From: Aureibacter tunicatorum
Lineage (GTDB): Bacteria; Bacteroidota; Bacteroidia; Cytophagales; Cyclobacteriaceae
Assembly (NCBI RefSeq): GCF_036492635.1
Contig: NZ_AP025305.1
Span: 1,860,001-1,924,000, forward strand
Direction: 5' to 3'
DNA length: 64,000 nt
The notes under the pieces are model-generated. The model saw only the letters and a list, made by a program, of their open reading frames with translations, made no database searches and had not been told where the DNA came from. How positions within the stretch are numbered: position 1 is the first letter of the stretch; each line of letters begins with the position of its first letter. Positions 16,479 to 25,069 of this stretch are shown here, piece after piece. A program made the position numbers and the translations under genes.

Positions 16479-17504
16479 ATGAACCTGCAACCATTTAATT
16501 TGGATGAGGATATTCAAAAAAAGATTGATACGAAGACAAAGCCATTAGGCGCGTTGGGAGATTTGGAAAGCATAGCATTTAAAATTGCTAAATTACAAAA
16601 TTCATTGATGCCAAGGCTTCTAAATCCTTCCATACTAGTTTTTGCTGGTGATCATGGTTTGGCAAAGACAGGAGTGAGTGCTTTTCCTCAAGACGTCACT
16701 TGGCAGATGGTATTGAACTTTTTGAATAAAGGAGCGGCGATAAATGTTTTTGCTCAGCAAAACGATATTGAACTTAAGATAATAGACGCAGGAGTTAATT
16801 TCATATTCTCTAAAGAGAATGAGCTTATTGATCAAAAAATAGGCCTGGGAACGAAAAATTGCCTTGAAGAAGACGCAATGACTGAACAGGAATGTTTGGA
16901 AGCAATTGAGAAGGGAAAAGAATCTGTTAGGTTAATTGACAGGGAAGGATCGAATGTAGTGGGTTGTGGAGAGATGGGAATAGGTAATACCTCTTCTGCA
17001 AGTTTATTGGTAAGTCTTTTATGCAAGGCGGATATTGAGGAATGCGTTGGCAGAGGCACAGGACTAAATGATGAACAGCTTGAAAACAAGGTTAAAATTT
17101 TGTCTCAAGTGATCAAAAGATTTGGAGATAGGGAAAGAACTCCTGTGGAGGTGTTGAAGGCTGTAGGCGGTTTTGAAATAGCGCAGATGGCAGGAGCGTT
17201 TTTGGAAGCGGCAGAATTAGGTATGGTTATTCTTGTTGATGGGTTCATAGCATCATCAGCTTTTTTGGTTGCGGGAATGATTAATCCTAAAATATCCGAA
17301 AATGCAGTTTTTTGCCATAAATCGCATGAAAAAGGGCATGCATTGATTTTAAACCATTTTAAGGCGAAACCTATATTGGATATGAATCTGAGACTGGGCG
17401 AAGGAACTGGATGCGCGTTAGCTTATCCAATAGTCAAAAGCGCAGTAGCTTTCTTTAATGACATGGCAAGTTTTGAAAGTGCGAATGTAAGCAGTGGGAA
17501 TTAA
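16479..17504 (+). CDS. cobT: Nicotinate-nucleotide--dimethylbenzimidazole phosphoribosyltransferase
   Basis: The 341-residue enzyme transfers phosphoribose from nicotinate mononucleotide to dimethylbenzimidazole or a related base, giving alpha-ribazole phosphate, for the lower ligand of cobalamin. Family marks are the early KPLGALGDLE, then VFAGDHGLAKTGVSAFP near residue 65, GEMGIGNTSSAS near 168, and the C-terminal RLGEGTGCALAYP with the catalytic Glu. Its length is close to the Salmonella enzyme. I chose the ATG at 16479 because the promoter occupies the region of the in-frame TTG upstream. The stop codon overlaps the cobS start by one base. cobU/cobP is absent next to it. Confidence 0.95.
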   Translation: MNLQPFNLDEDIQKKIDTKTKPLGALGDLESIAFKIAKLQNSLMPRLLNPSILVFAGDHGLAKTGVSAFPQDVTWQMVLNFLNKGAAINVFAQQNDIELKIIDAGVNFIFSKENELIDQKIGLGTKNCLEEDAMTEQECLEAIEKGKESVRLIDREGSNVVGCGEMGIGNTSSASLLVSLLCKADIEECVGRGTGLNDEQLENKVKILSQVIKRFGDRERTPVEVLKAVGGFEIAQMAGAFLEAAELGMVILVDGFIASSAFLVAGMINPKISENAVFCHKSHEKGHALILNHFKAKPILDMNLRLGEGTGCALAYPIVKSAVAFFNDMASFESANVSSGN

Positions 17505-18277
17505 TGATGATAAAAAGAGAACTAGAATTGTTTTTGCTGTCTTTGACATTTTTTACAAGACTGCCCATATCTGTTAACTTGGAGTACACAGATGAAAAAT
17601 TATCTAAGAGCACGAAGTACTTTTCTTTGATAGGGATATTAGTTGGAGGTGTTTCTGCATTAGTGTACTGGAGTTTTAGTTTTCTTTTTCCTAAAGAAAT
17701 AGCTGTGCTTGTATCGATGGTCTCAACCGTGTTGTTAACTGGAGCGTTTCATGAAGACGGATTGGCGGATGTTTGTGATGGATTTGGTGGCGGATGGACC
17801 AAGGAAAGGATTCTGACTATCATGAAAGATAGTAGAATAGGCACATTTGGCTTTGTTGGATTGTTTTTGACCATGTTGTTGAAGTTCTATTCACTTTTAA
17901 TGATAGATGAAACTGTAATATTGCAAGCTATGGTTTTTTCACATGCCGCCAGCCGGTTTGTCGCTTCGACATTTCTTCATACGCACGAATATGCAAGAAT
18001 AGATCAAGAAATTGGAAAAGCCAAGCCTATCGCTCAGCATCCATTGTCAGTTTTTGACTGGATGCTTTTGATAGTTATGGTTGCGATAGTAGCTTTTTTC
18101 TTTCCCAGTATTTTATTAGCGTTTTCTATTGTGTTAGCATTTGTATTCAAATATTTTTTTGGAAGATTTATGCAAAAGTGGGTAGGAGGATATACGGGAG
18201 ATTGTTTGGGAGCGACACAGCAGATTTCTGAAGTTTTAATCTACATGTCTATTTTGGCTATATGGAAATTTATTTGA
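17504..18277 (+). CDS. cobS: Adenosylcobinamide-GDP ribazoletransferase (cobalamin synthase)
   Basis: The 257-residue integral membrane enzyme joins adenosylcobinamide-GDP with alpha-ribazole or its phosphate, completing the nucleotide loop of cobalamin. The conserved GAFHEDGLADVCDGFGGG (about residues 82-100) carries the metal-binding Asp residues, followed by the family's KDSRIGTFG. Several membrane helices follow, and the C-terminal GGYTGDCLGATQQISE is the second conserved block. It overlaps cobT by one base and cobC by 16 bases, so translation is coupled. A second ATG lies immediately after the first and could be used. Confidence 0.95.
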   Translation: MMIKRELELFLLSLTFFTRLPISVNLEYTDEKLSKSTKYFSLIGILVGGVSALVYWSFSFLFPKEIAVLVSMVSTVLLTGAFHEDGLADVCDGFGGGWTKERILTIMKDSRIGTFGFVGLFLTMLLKFYSLLMIDETVILQAMVFSHAASRFVASTFLHTHEYARIDQEIGKAKPIAQHPLSVFDWMLLIVMVAIVAFFFPSILLAFSIVLAFVFKYFFGRFMQKWVGGYTGDCLGATQQISEVLIYMSILAIWKFI

Positions 18278-18816
18278 TTAGGCATACTGAACCAGATATT
18301 AAAAAAGGGATTTGCTATGGTCAAACAGAAGTGCCATTGGTGTCTGAGTACAAGAGTCATATTAAAGAAGTAATCGCCAAATTGCCGGAAGAATTTGACG
18401 CTATAATTTCAAGTCCGTGGAATAGATGCAATTTGCTCGCTAATGAACTTACTACATTAAAATTTTGTACAGATTTTAGGCTTTCTGAACTGAATTTTGG
18501 TGAATGGGAAATGAAGTTTTGGGATGATGTTCCAAAAGATTGGTATGAAGACTTTGTGAACAATAAATGCGAAGGTGGAGAAAGTTATAATGACTTAAGA
18601 GTGAGAGTCGAAGAGATATGGCTTGAGATACTTGAAAAAAATGGAAAGGACGATAAGGTGGCGATCGTAACTCATGCTTCAGTCATAAGAGCAATTGTGT
18701 CAAAAGTATTAAAGATAAATTTGATTGATTCATTTAATTTTGATATTTCCTATGGTAGTGTGACCAAGATTACATCTAGTGGTGAATTTGAAAAAGTTAA
18801 TTATTTGAATTTGTAA
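18262..18816 (+). CDS. cobC: Alpha-ribazole phosphatase-like histidine phosphatase
   Basis: The 184-residue protein belongs to the histidine phosphatase superfamily. LIRHTEPD gives the phospho-accepting His (residue 8) in the RHG/RHT motif. ISSPWNRC supplies the second Arg, GEWE the acidic loop, and VTHASVIRAI the second catalytic His. In the cobalamin pathway it removes phosphate from alpha-ribazole-5-phosphate or adenosylcobalamin-5-phosphate. The family is broad, but last place in a cobT-cobS-cobC operon with a 16-base overlap strongly supports the CobC role. The operon ends at a strong terminator starting at its stop codon. Confidence 0.9.
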   Translation: MEIYLIRHTEPDIKKGICYGQTEVPLVSEYKSHIKEVIAKLPEEFDAIISSPWNRCNLLANELTTLKFCTDFRLSELNFGEWEMKFWDDVPKDWYEDFVNNKCEGGESYNDLRVRVEEIWLEILEKNGKDDKVAIVTHASVIRAIVSKVLKINLIDSFNFDISYGSVTKITSSGEFEKVNYLNL

Positions 18817-18850
18817 AAAAGCCTGACTCTATATTAAGAATCAGGCTTTT
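18815..18850. terminator. Bidirectional terminator between cobC and the LRR protein gene
   Basis: AAAAGCCTGA and TCAGGCTTTT form a perfect 10-bp stem around a 14-base loop, with A/T tracts on both sides, between convergent genes. Confidence 0.9.
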
Positions 18851-18855
18851 CAGTT

Positions 18856-21800
18856 TTATTTTTTAATTAGTTTTCGACTATGATGTTGACCTCCGGAATC
18901 AATTATACGGATAATATAAGTACCTGTTTCTAAATTGCTAATATTAATAAGTTCAGAATTTGACATGGAATTGTTTTTGGTAAACAATATCTTGCCTGTG
19001 TAATCCGTAACCATAAGCTTTTTGATTGATTTTTTGTCCAATTGAACTTTTAAATAATCAGAGCTTGGATTTGGGGATATTGTAACATTTTCTGGGAGAG
19101 CATCATCCTTTATGGCTAATAATGAGTAGAGGATTGTATCGCTGTATACGGTTAGCCCAGGAGCTTTAATGCTTTCTAGGGTTACATAAAAGAAATGTCC
19201 ATAATCATCAGGATTAGTCTGATAGGTTCTTTTTACAGCTCCTGGAATTAATTTTTCATTTCTATACCATTGATAATTTTGACTAGGACTTGGTCTTAAA
19301 TCTTCGATTCGTATTCTGCTAGAACTCATATTTGGTTCTATTCTTACGTCTTGTTGAGGTGAGATTTTAATGTCGTATATTGCTGTCACATTAGACTCTT
19401 CAAAATCAGAAGGCTGAAATTTATTTTTAGAGCATTCTAATTTTTCTAAGGTTGAAAGGTTTGGAATTTCTCCTGAAAGGTGATTTTCATTGCAAAGAAG
19501 AGTTTTTAATTTTCCACTTTCTGAAGGCTGAGGTATTTGTCCGATTAGCTCATTTTTCGAGCAGTTGAAGTATTCAAGATGATGGTTGTTGCTGATTGAG
19601 GATAAGTGGCCGTTCAGCTTGTTATTTTCAACATTTAGTACTTCCAGATGTTGCATCCTGGATAAATCAGGTAGATTTCCTTTTATTAAATTGTTGCTGA
19701 TCACAAGCATTTTGATATTTACGATGTCAAGATTAGCAATTTCGCCGCTAATTAGATTGTCGCTTACATTCAATATGCTTAATTTTTCTAAATTGTTGAG
19801 CTCTGGAAAATCAGAACCTATTTCATTTTTGTAAGCATGGAACTCAGTCAAAGAATCGGATTGGGATAATGTGACTAAACTGCCATTAAGTTTGTTCTCA
19901 GATATATTGATATATTTGAAATTTTCATTTGAATCAAATAGAGGAACATTGCCAGTAAGTGAGTTCTTGGAACAATTGAATCTGACTAAACTCTTATGAT
20001 AAAATAAGTTTAATGGAAGTTCTCCTGTTAATTTATTATCGCTACAGTCAAGAGTTTTCAATGAGCTTAAGGATATTATATCTGGAATGCTTCCCGAAAT
20101 TTTATTTTTAGCAATAAGTATATTTTCAATTTGAGATGATTCCGGTAATTCAGGAACTTCTCCAGTCAATTTATTGCCTGTAACATCTAGAGATTTAAGC
20201 TGAGAGTTGAATTTTGGTATATTTCCTTCAAAATTATTATTGGCAAAATAAGCATGTTCAAGATATCCATGATCTTCAAGAGGAATTATGTCGCCTGTTA
20301 ATTTGTTGTCGTTGACATCGATTTTTTTCAGATAATCGAGACCAGATAAATCCGGTAGTACCCCTTCGAATTTGTTGTCGCTTAGATCCAGAACTTCTAG
20401 AATTTCCAAAGTTGATAATGGAGGGATAATGCCAATCAGGTGGTTTGAAGCTAAAGATAATACATCCAGCACATCCAGTTCGTCGATATTAGGAAGCCTG
20501 TTTTTAAGGCCATTGTTATTAAGAATCAGTGACACAACTCTTCCCCTGTCATCTAAAGTTACTCCATACCAATCTGGATTTGAAGTGATCCAATTCGTGT
20601 TGTTTTTCCAATTTGGCCCATCGCAACTTTCATAAATGCTTAGTAATACTTTAAAGTCATATAAATCCATGTTTGCAGGTTTCCCTGGAGTGATTCTGTC
20701 GGAGTATACTTTTAGTTCTGGAAAGTCAGGCGTGGAAATTACTAAATAAATCTCTCGACCCCAATCTTGTTGATCAAGTTTTAATCTTGAATTGGTGCTT
20801 TTTATATATAACTGGCCATCAACGTACCAAGCATATTCTTGAACAGCTCTCCTTTTGATTTGAGGGGATGAAACAATGCCTGATGAAGAGTTAAATTCGA
20901 GATTGATTTCTTTCTGAGGAGATATGGAATAATTATGTCCAATGCCGAAGATAGTAGATGTGAAATCATAAGGCTGGAATAGATTGTATTGGCAGTTGAA
21001 TGAAGTGATATTTTCAATGCCGTAAACAGAGCCCATTAAGCTATTGTCTTGACAATAAAATGATTCAATACGGTCAAGTTGATTAAGGAAAGTAGGAAAA
21101 TAACCCTTAATCTCATTGGAAGCACAATTAAAGTATTCTAGTAAGGTGGATTGGCTAAAATCCGGTAGAGTTCCAGTGATATCGTTATTTGAAATGTCTA
21201 GATATTTCAGGTTTAATAAACTTTCCATGGAAGGAATTTCTCCGTCTAGATCATTGTTTTCAAGTTTCAATTTATGTAGGCTCGTCAAGTTTTTCAAAGA
21301 TGGGATTTTATCGGAAAGCTCATTGTCGTTGGCTATGTATTCTTGAAGATTAATTGCTCCGTCTAATTCTCTGATTTTGCCATTTAGATTATTTTGACTG
21401 ACATTTAGATAGTTCAATGCTAGGTGGCCTTTGATGTCAGGAGTATCGCCGATGAAGTTATTGTTGTCTGCTTTGAAGTGTCTCAATGAAAGTAAATGCT
21501 TGATCTCCGGAATATTTCCGCTTAATGAATTGCTTGATATGTCAATGCTGGACAAGCTTGTAAGGTTGCTTATTCCGTAAAATTCAAGATTGAATTCATT
21601 GTTTGACGCATCAAAAGTAGCTAAATCTTCTGCTCCTGTTAGATCTATTCCTCCTGTAAGAAAATTGTTGGCGCATGAGAAATAATTCAACGAACTAGAC
21701 AAGCTTCTAAGTGATCCATCAAGCCGATTGTCTGAACAATTGAAATATAGGAGACTGGAGTTGGTGCTCAAGTCAGGAGTGTCTCCACTGAAGTTGTTCT

Positions 21801-22332
21801 TTTTTAGATCTATGTATCTTAAGTAGCTTAAATTGTCAAGGTTAGGAATATTTCCTGAAAAACTGTTGTCATGAATGTCTATGACTAAGAAAAGGTTTTT
21901 ATTGGCGTATTCTCTGAAAATTTCATTTTTTTGAGACTCATGTATGTCAGTAGTGTCAACTGGTGAGTTGAATGTCCCGTTCATCGAGGGAAGGGAGCCA
22001 TATAACTTGTTTTTGGAAAGGTTTAAAACCATGAGATCTTCCAAATCATTTAAATCAGATGGAAGACTACCAATTAGGTTGTTTTCAGTGAGGTGAAGGA
22101 TCTTTACCTTTCCATCATTGTTTAGCACGACACCGTACCATGGTAGTATTGGAGTCCCCCAGTTTTGATTGTCAAGCCAATTATTTCCGTTGGTGTCTTG
22201 ATAAAGCTCCATGAGGACTTCATAGTCTCTCTGATTCATTCCCGCGGGTTTTTGAGCAAATGTATAATTGCTCCACAAGACTGCGAAAATAAATAAAGCA
22301 AGTTTAATGTAATTCGTAAATTTCTTTTTCAT
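18856..22332 (-). CDS. Secreted plant-type leucine-rich-repeat protein with T9SS sorting domain
   Basis: The 1158-residue protein has a signal peptide (residues 1-26, ending YTFAQ). The rest is built as two similar halves. Each opens with a cap (DYEVLMELY...NNW and DYKVL-like...GPNW, then WYGV-x-L-x-x-x-G-x-V), followed by 15 or more repeats of the pattern L-x-x-L-x-x-L-(D/N)-(L/V/I)-S-x-N-x-L-x-G-x-(I/L)-P, spaced 21-24 residues. Each half closes with an Ig-like segment (EYAWYVDG and YQWYRNEK). Residues about 1083-1158 are a type A T9SS sorting domain (SPNPSSDYL, then LETGTYIIRI and a Lys-rich end). It is probably displayed on the surface for adhesion or recognition of a glycan or protein. 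The ligand is unknown. Confidence 0.92.
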   Translation of the reverse strand: MKKKFTNYIKLALFIFAVLWSNYTFAQKPAGMNQRDYEVLMELYQDTNGNNWLDNQNWGTPILPWYGVVLNNDGKVKILHLTENNLIGSLPSDLNDLEDLMVLNLSKNKLYGSLPSMNGTFNSPVDTTDIHESQKNEIFREYANKNLFLVIDIHDNSFSGNIPNLDNLSYLRYIDLKKNNFSGDTPDLSTNSSLLYFNCSDNRLDGSLRSLSSSLNYFSCANNFLTGGIDLTGAEDLATFDASNNEFNLEFYGISNLTSLSSIDISSNSLSGNIPEIKHLLSLRHFKADNNNFIGDTPDIKGHLALNYLNVSQNNLNGKIRELDGAINLQEYIANDNELSDKIPSLKNLTSLHKLKLENNDLDGEIPSMESLLNLKYLDISNNDITGTLPDFSQSTLLEYFNCASNEIKGYFPTFLNQLDRIESFYCQDNSLMGSVYGIENITSFNCQYNLFQPYDFTSTIFGIGHNYSISPQKEINLEFNSSSGIVSSPQIKRRAVQEYAWYVDGQLYIKSTNSRLKLDQQDWGREIYLVISTPDFPELKVYSDRITPGKPANMDLYDFKVLLSIYESCDGPNWKNNTNWITSNPDWYGVTLDDRGRVVSLILNNNGLKNRLPNIDELDVLDVLSLASNHLIGIIPPLSTLEILEVLDLSDNKFEGVLPDLSGLDYLKKIDVNDNKLTGDIIPLEDHGYLEHAYFANNNFEGNIPKFNSQLKSLDVTGNKLTGEVPELPESSQIENILIAKNKISGSIPDIISLSSLKTLDCSDNKLTGELPLNLFYHKSLVRFNCSKNSLTGNVPLFDSNENFKYINISENKLNGSLVTLSQSDSLTEFHAYKNEIGSDFPELNNLEKLSILNVSDNLISGEIANLDIVNIKMLVISNNLIKGNLPDLSRMQHLEVLNVENNKLNGHLSSISNNHHLEYFNCSKNELIGQIPQPSESGKLKTLLCNENHLSGEIPNLSTLEKLECSKNKFQPSDFEESNVTAIYDIKISPQQDVRIEPNMSSSRIRIEDLRPSPSQNYQWYRNEKLIPGAVKRTYQTNPDDYGHFFYVTLESIKAPGLTVYSDTILYSLLAIKDDALPENVTISPNPSSDYLKVQLDKKSIKKLMVTDYTGKILFTKNNSMSNSELINISNLETGTYIIRIIDSGGQHHSRKLIKK

Positions 22333-22416
22333 AATCTAATAAAATCAGGAGTCTGGATTTTAAATCAGATATATAACTTTGAAAAGAAATATTTGTTAAT
22401 CACTTTATTTTATAAG

Positions 22417-23229
22417 TCAGTCCAAGCTTGGGATCAATAATTTGAATAGATCTGTGTTGATCTTTAGAGATTTATTCATAAGCCATGCAAATGGATGAAT
22501 TGAAGCTACATTGCAATTGAATACAAGTTGTGCATTTTCTAATTCTTCTAAATGAAACTTGCCAATATTTAGTCTAATATTATTTTCTTTAAGAAGTTCT
22601 ATGATGCGTCTTCTTTGGACTCCTTCGATACAGCCCGTTGATAAATCTGGTGTATAGAATTCATTGTCTTTAACCCAAAAAATATTCGAGGCAAGACATT
22701 CTGAAATATGTCCATGTTGATCTAGAATAATTAAGTCGTCAAAATGTTTGTTTTTTTTCTCTAAACCGGCTAAAGTGTATTTTAAGGCACTTATGGTTTT
22801 AAATCGCGAAGTGGAGGAGTATTCATTCTTAACTGTTTCGCAGATTCCAACTTTGTTGATTGGGTTTGTGCTGAATTTTCCTTCTGAAATGGAAATGAGA
22901 ATATTTGATTGATCAGACACAGGTGTGTAAAGGCCTCCTTCTTTTCGCCAAACCATGATTTTGATTCTTGAAAGCCCTTTAATGTTGTTTTTATTTTTCA
23001 GAGCCTCTATGCTATTTGTAATATGTTCTGGCGTGAAAAAACTTGGTAGATTGAAATTAAGAGCTCTAGAGCCATTGTAGAGTCTTTCAAAATGGTATTT
23101 TATCAAATCGGAGTTTTTCGCGTATAAAATTGTTTCAAACACACCGTCTCCATACTGAAATGCTCTGTCGGTAATTGGAATATTAATTTGTGATGAAGAT
23201 AAAAGTTCGTTGTTGTAAATAGAGAACAT
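22417..23229 (-). CDS. Class IV aminotransferase-fold PLP enzyme (PabC/IlvE-like)
   Basis: The enzyme has 270 residues from the ATG at 23227-23229. A longer frame exists, but its first codons fall in the putative -7 box. The fold-type IV marks are present: ITDRAFQYGDGVFETI near residue 22 (substrate Arg and Y-G-D-G-V-F-E), the PLP-lysine region SALKYTLAGLEKK, and ISECLASNIFWVKD with GCIEGVQRR, the C-terminal PLP-phosphate-binding stretch. Members include 4-amino-4-deoxychorismate lyase (folate), branched-chain aminotransferase and D-amino-acid aminotransferase. Its size and the E-T-I start favour a PabC-like lyase. The catalytic choice is not certain, because context gives no folate genes. 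Confidence 0.85.
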   Translation of the reverse strand: MFSIYNNELLSSSQINIPITDRAFQYGDGVFETILYAKNSDLIKYHFERLYNGSRALNFNLPSFFTPEHITNSIEALKNKNNIKGLSRIKIMVWRKEGGLYTPVSDQSNILISISEGKFSTNPINKVGICETVKNEYSSTSRFKTISALKYTLAGLEKKNKHFDDLIILDQHGHISECLASNIFWVKDNEFYTPDLSTGCIEGVQRRRIIELLKENNIRLNIGKFHLEELENAQLVFNCNVASIHPFAWLMNKSLKINTDLFKLLIPSLD

Positions 23230-23261
23230 GATAAATATGGCTGATGGATATAGTTTTTTCA

Positions 23262-23269
23262 CAAATATA
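23262..23269 (-). promoter_or_regulatory. Candidate -7 box for the PabC-like gene
   Basis: On the minus strand this reads TATATTTG, an exact -7 match. It leaves a leader of about 26 nt before the ATG at 23227-23229, which supports that start over an upstream GTG. The -33 element is not clear. Confidence 0.45.
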
Positions 23270-23336
23270 AATTACAGATCCTTAATGATTATTATATTGC
23301 GGGAGCAAAAACTTATTAATTTTAAAGATTAAGGAA

Positions 23337-24008
23337 ATGTCTGAAAGAAGCGGAGTATTTGATATGATTGGTCCGGTAATGATTGGTCCATCAAGCTCGC
23401 ATACAGCTGGAGTGGTTAAAATAGCTCAGATGGCAGTAAGAGTATTGGGAGGAATTCCTGAACAAGCGGAAATCACATTTTACAACTCATTTGCAAGAAC
23501 ATATGAAGGTCATGGTAGTGATCGAGCTGTGATTGGAGGCTTGCTTAATTTTGCTACCGATGATAAACGGATTAAGAATTCTTTTGATCATGCGAAAGAA
23601 CAAGGTTTTGAGTATTCTTTCAAATCAATTGGGAATGCCTCAACCATGCATCCAAATACGATTAAAATAGAGGCAACCAAAGGGGAGAAGAAAGCTCTGA
23701 TCATTGGCGAAAGCCGTGGAGGAGGCGTAATCAAGATTACTAATGTGAATAGCTTTGATTCAAACTTTTCGGGAGCGCTGGATACTTTGATTATTCAGGC
23801 GGAAGATAAAGAAGGAAGTATTGCGTTTATTTCTTCGGTTCTGTCTCAAGAGTGCAATATAGCCACGATGTTCGTTTCAAGAAAAGGAAAAAAACAGATG
23901 GCTTGCCAAGTAATAGAAATTGATCATAAGCTGAATCAGGTAACTATCGATTATTTAAAAAGTCTTTCATGGATTTATGATATAATATATATTCCTATTA
24001 TTTCGTAA
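23337..24008 (+). CDS. sdaAB: L-serine dehydratase, beta subunit
   Basis: The 223-residue protein matches the beta subunit of the two-subunit iron-sulfur L-serine dehydratase, which deaminates serine to pyruvate. Residues 10-30 hold the hallmark DMIGPVMIGPSSSHTAG, followed by GHGSDRAVIGGLL. The last 70 residues form an ACT domain (IIQAEDKEGSIAFISSVLSQ...IATMFVSRKG). The cluster-binding Cys residues of this enzyme lie in the alpha subunit, which is not in the window, so alpha must be encoded elsewhere. The gene is followed 41 nt later by a glycosyltransferase and may be co-transcribed with it. Confidence 0.93.
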   Translation: MSERSGVFDMIGPVMIGPSSSHTAGVVKIAQMAVRVLGGIPEQAEITFYNSFARTYEGHGSDRAVIGGLLNFATDDKRIKNSFDHAKEQGFEYSFKSIGNASTMHPNTIKIEATKGEKKALIIGESRGGGVIKITNVNSFDSNFSGALDTLIIQAEDKEGSIAFISSVLSQECNIATMFVSRKGKKQMACQVIEIDHKLNQVTIDYLKSLSWIYDIIYIPIIS

Positions 24009-24049
24009 TGAATTGAGGTTGTGTCATAATTCTGAAAAATTTTATACTA

Positions 24050-25069
24050 ATGAACTCTAACGCTTTGCAGAAAATATTAGTCATCCAGACTGCTTTTATA
24101 GGAGATGTGATCTTAGCGACGGCGATGCTTGAAAAGTTGCACCATTTCCATCCAAATGCAAAAATTGATTTTTTGGTGAGAAAAGGAAATGAATCTTTGC
24201 TAAAGGATCATCCATATTTGAACGAAGTGTTAGTGTTCGATAAAACCAAAGGAAAGTATAAGAACCTTTGGAATATGATCATGAAGATTAGGTCTACAGA
24301 ATATGATTATGTTGTCAATGCTCAAAGATTTGCGACAACTGGTATAATCACAGCTTTGTCTGGAGCTAAAGTGAAGATTGGTTTTGATAAGAATCCAATG
24401 TCGTTCTTGTTTACGAAAAAGTACCCGCATGAGATCGCTGAGTCAAATACAAATAAAATCTCTCATGAAGTTGACAGAAACCAATTGTTGATTTCTGATT
24501 TGACCGACACAAGCTCGTTAAAACCAAAATTATATCCTCTAGAAAGTGATTTTGAAATTACTAGTATTTATAAAAATGGCGATTATATCTGTCTGGCGCC
24601 AACTTCTGTTTGGTTTACTAAACAGTACCCGAAGGAAAAATGGATTGAATTTATTGATCAAATAGAAGAAGGACTGAAGGTTTATTTGCTGGGTGCGCCG
24701 GGAGATAAAACTGAATGCGATGATATTATCAAAAAATGCAATCGAAGCAATGTTGAGAATTTGGCTGGAAAGTTGAATTTATTGCAAAGCGCTGCTTTGA
24801 TGAAGGACTCTAAAATGAATTATGTTAATGATTCCGCTCCAATGCATTTATGTTCAGCTGTTGATGCTCCTGTATGCGCCATTTATTGTTCTACGGTTCC
24901 TTATTTTGGCTTTGGACCTTTGTCTTCCGATTCTTATGTGGTAGAGACTCATGAGAATTTGGATTGCAGGCCTTGTGGTTTGCATGGCTATAAAGAATGT
25001 CCAAAAGGTCATTTTAATTGCGCTAAAACGATTCAAGTAAATGACCTTTTGAAGTTGATTAAAGCTTAG
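24050..25069 (+). CDS. Glycosyltransferase family 9 (heptosyltransferase-like)
   Basis: The 339-residue GT-B enzyme starts with KILVIQTAFIGDVILATAML, the nucleotide-fold entry typical of WaaC/WaaF heptosyltransferases, and has VDFLVRKGNE-like strands after it. The second domain has the donor-binding ICLAPTSVWFTKQYP and later NLAGKLNLLQSAALMKDSK, then a Asn-Asp-Ser-A-P-M-H-L motif (residue about 265), the conserved 'N-D-S-G/A-P-x-H' that contacts the sugar-nucleotide. The C-terminus has a cluster of Cys residues (DCRPCGLHGYKECPKGHFNC), also seen in this family. It probably adds a sugar to lipopolysaccharide core on the cytoplasmic side. Its 3' end overlaps the convergent sensor gene by 4 bases. 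Confidence 0.92.
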   Translation: MNSNALQKILVIQTAFIGDVILATAMLEKLHHFHPNAKIDFLVRKGNESLLKDHPYLNEVLVFDKTKGKYKNLWNMIMKIRSTEYDYVVNAQRFATTGIITALSGAKVKIGFDKNPMSFLFTKKYPHEIAESNTNKISHEVDRNQLLISDLTDTSSLKPKLYPLESDFEITSIYKNGDYICLAPTSVWFTKQYPKEKWIEFIDQIEEGLKVYLLGAPGDKTECDDIIKKCNRSNVENLAGKLNLLQSAALMKDSKMNYVNDSAPMHLCSAVDAPVCAIYCSTVPYFGFGPLSSDSYVVETHENLDCRPCGLHGYKECPKGHFNCAKTIQVNDLLKLIKA

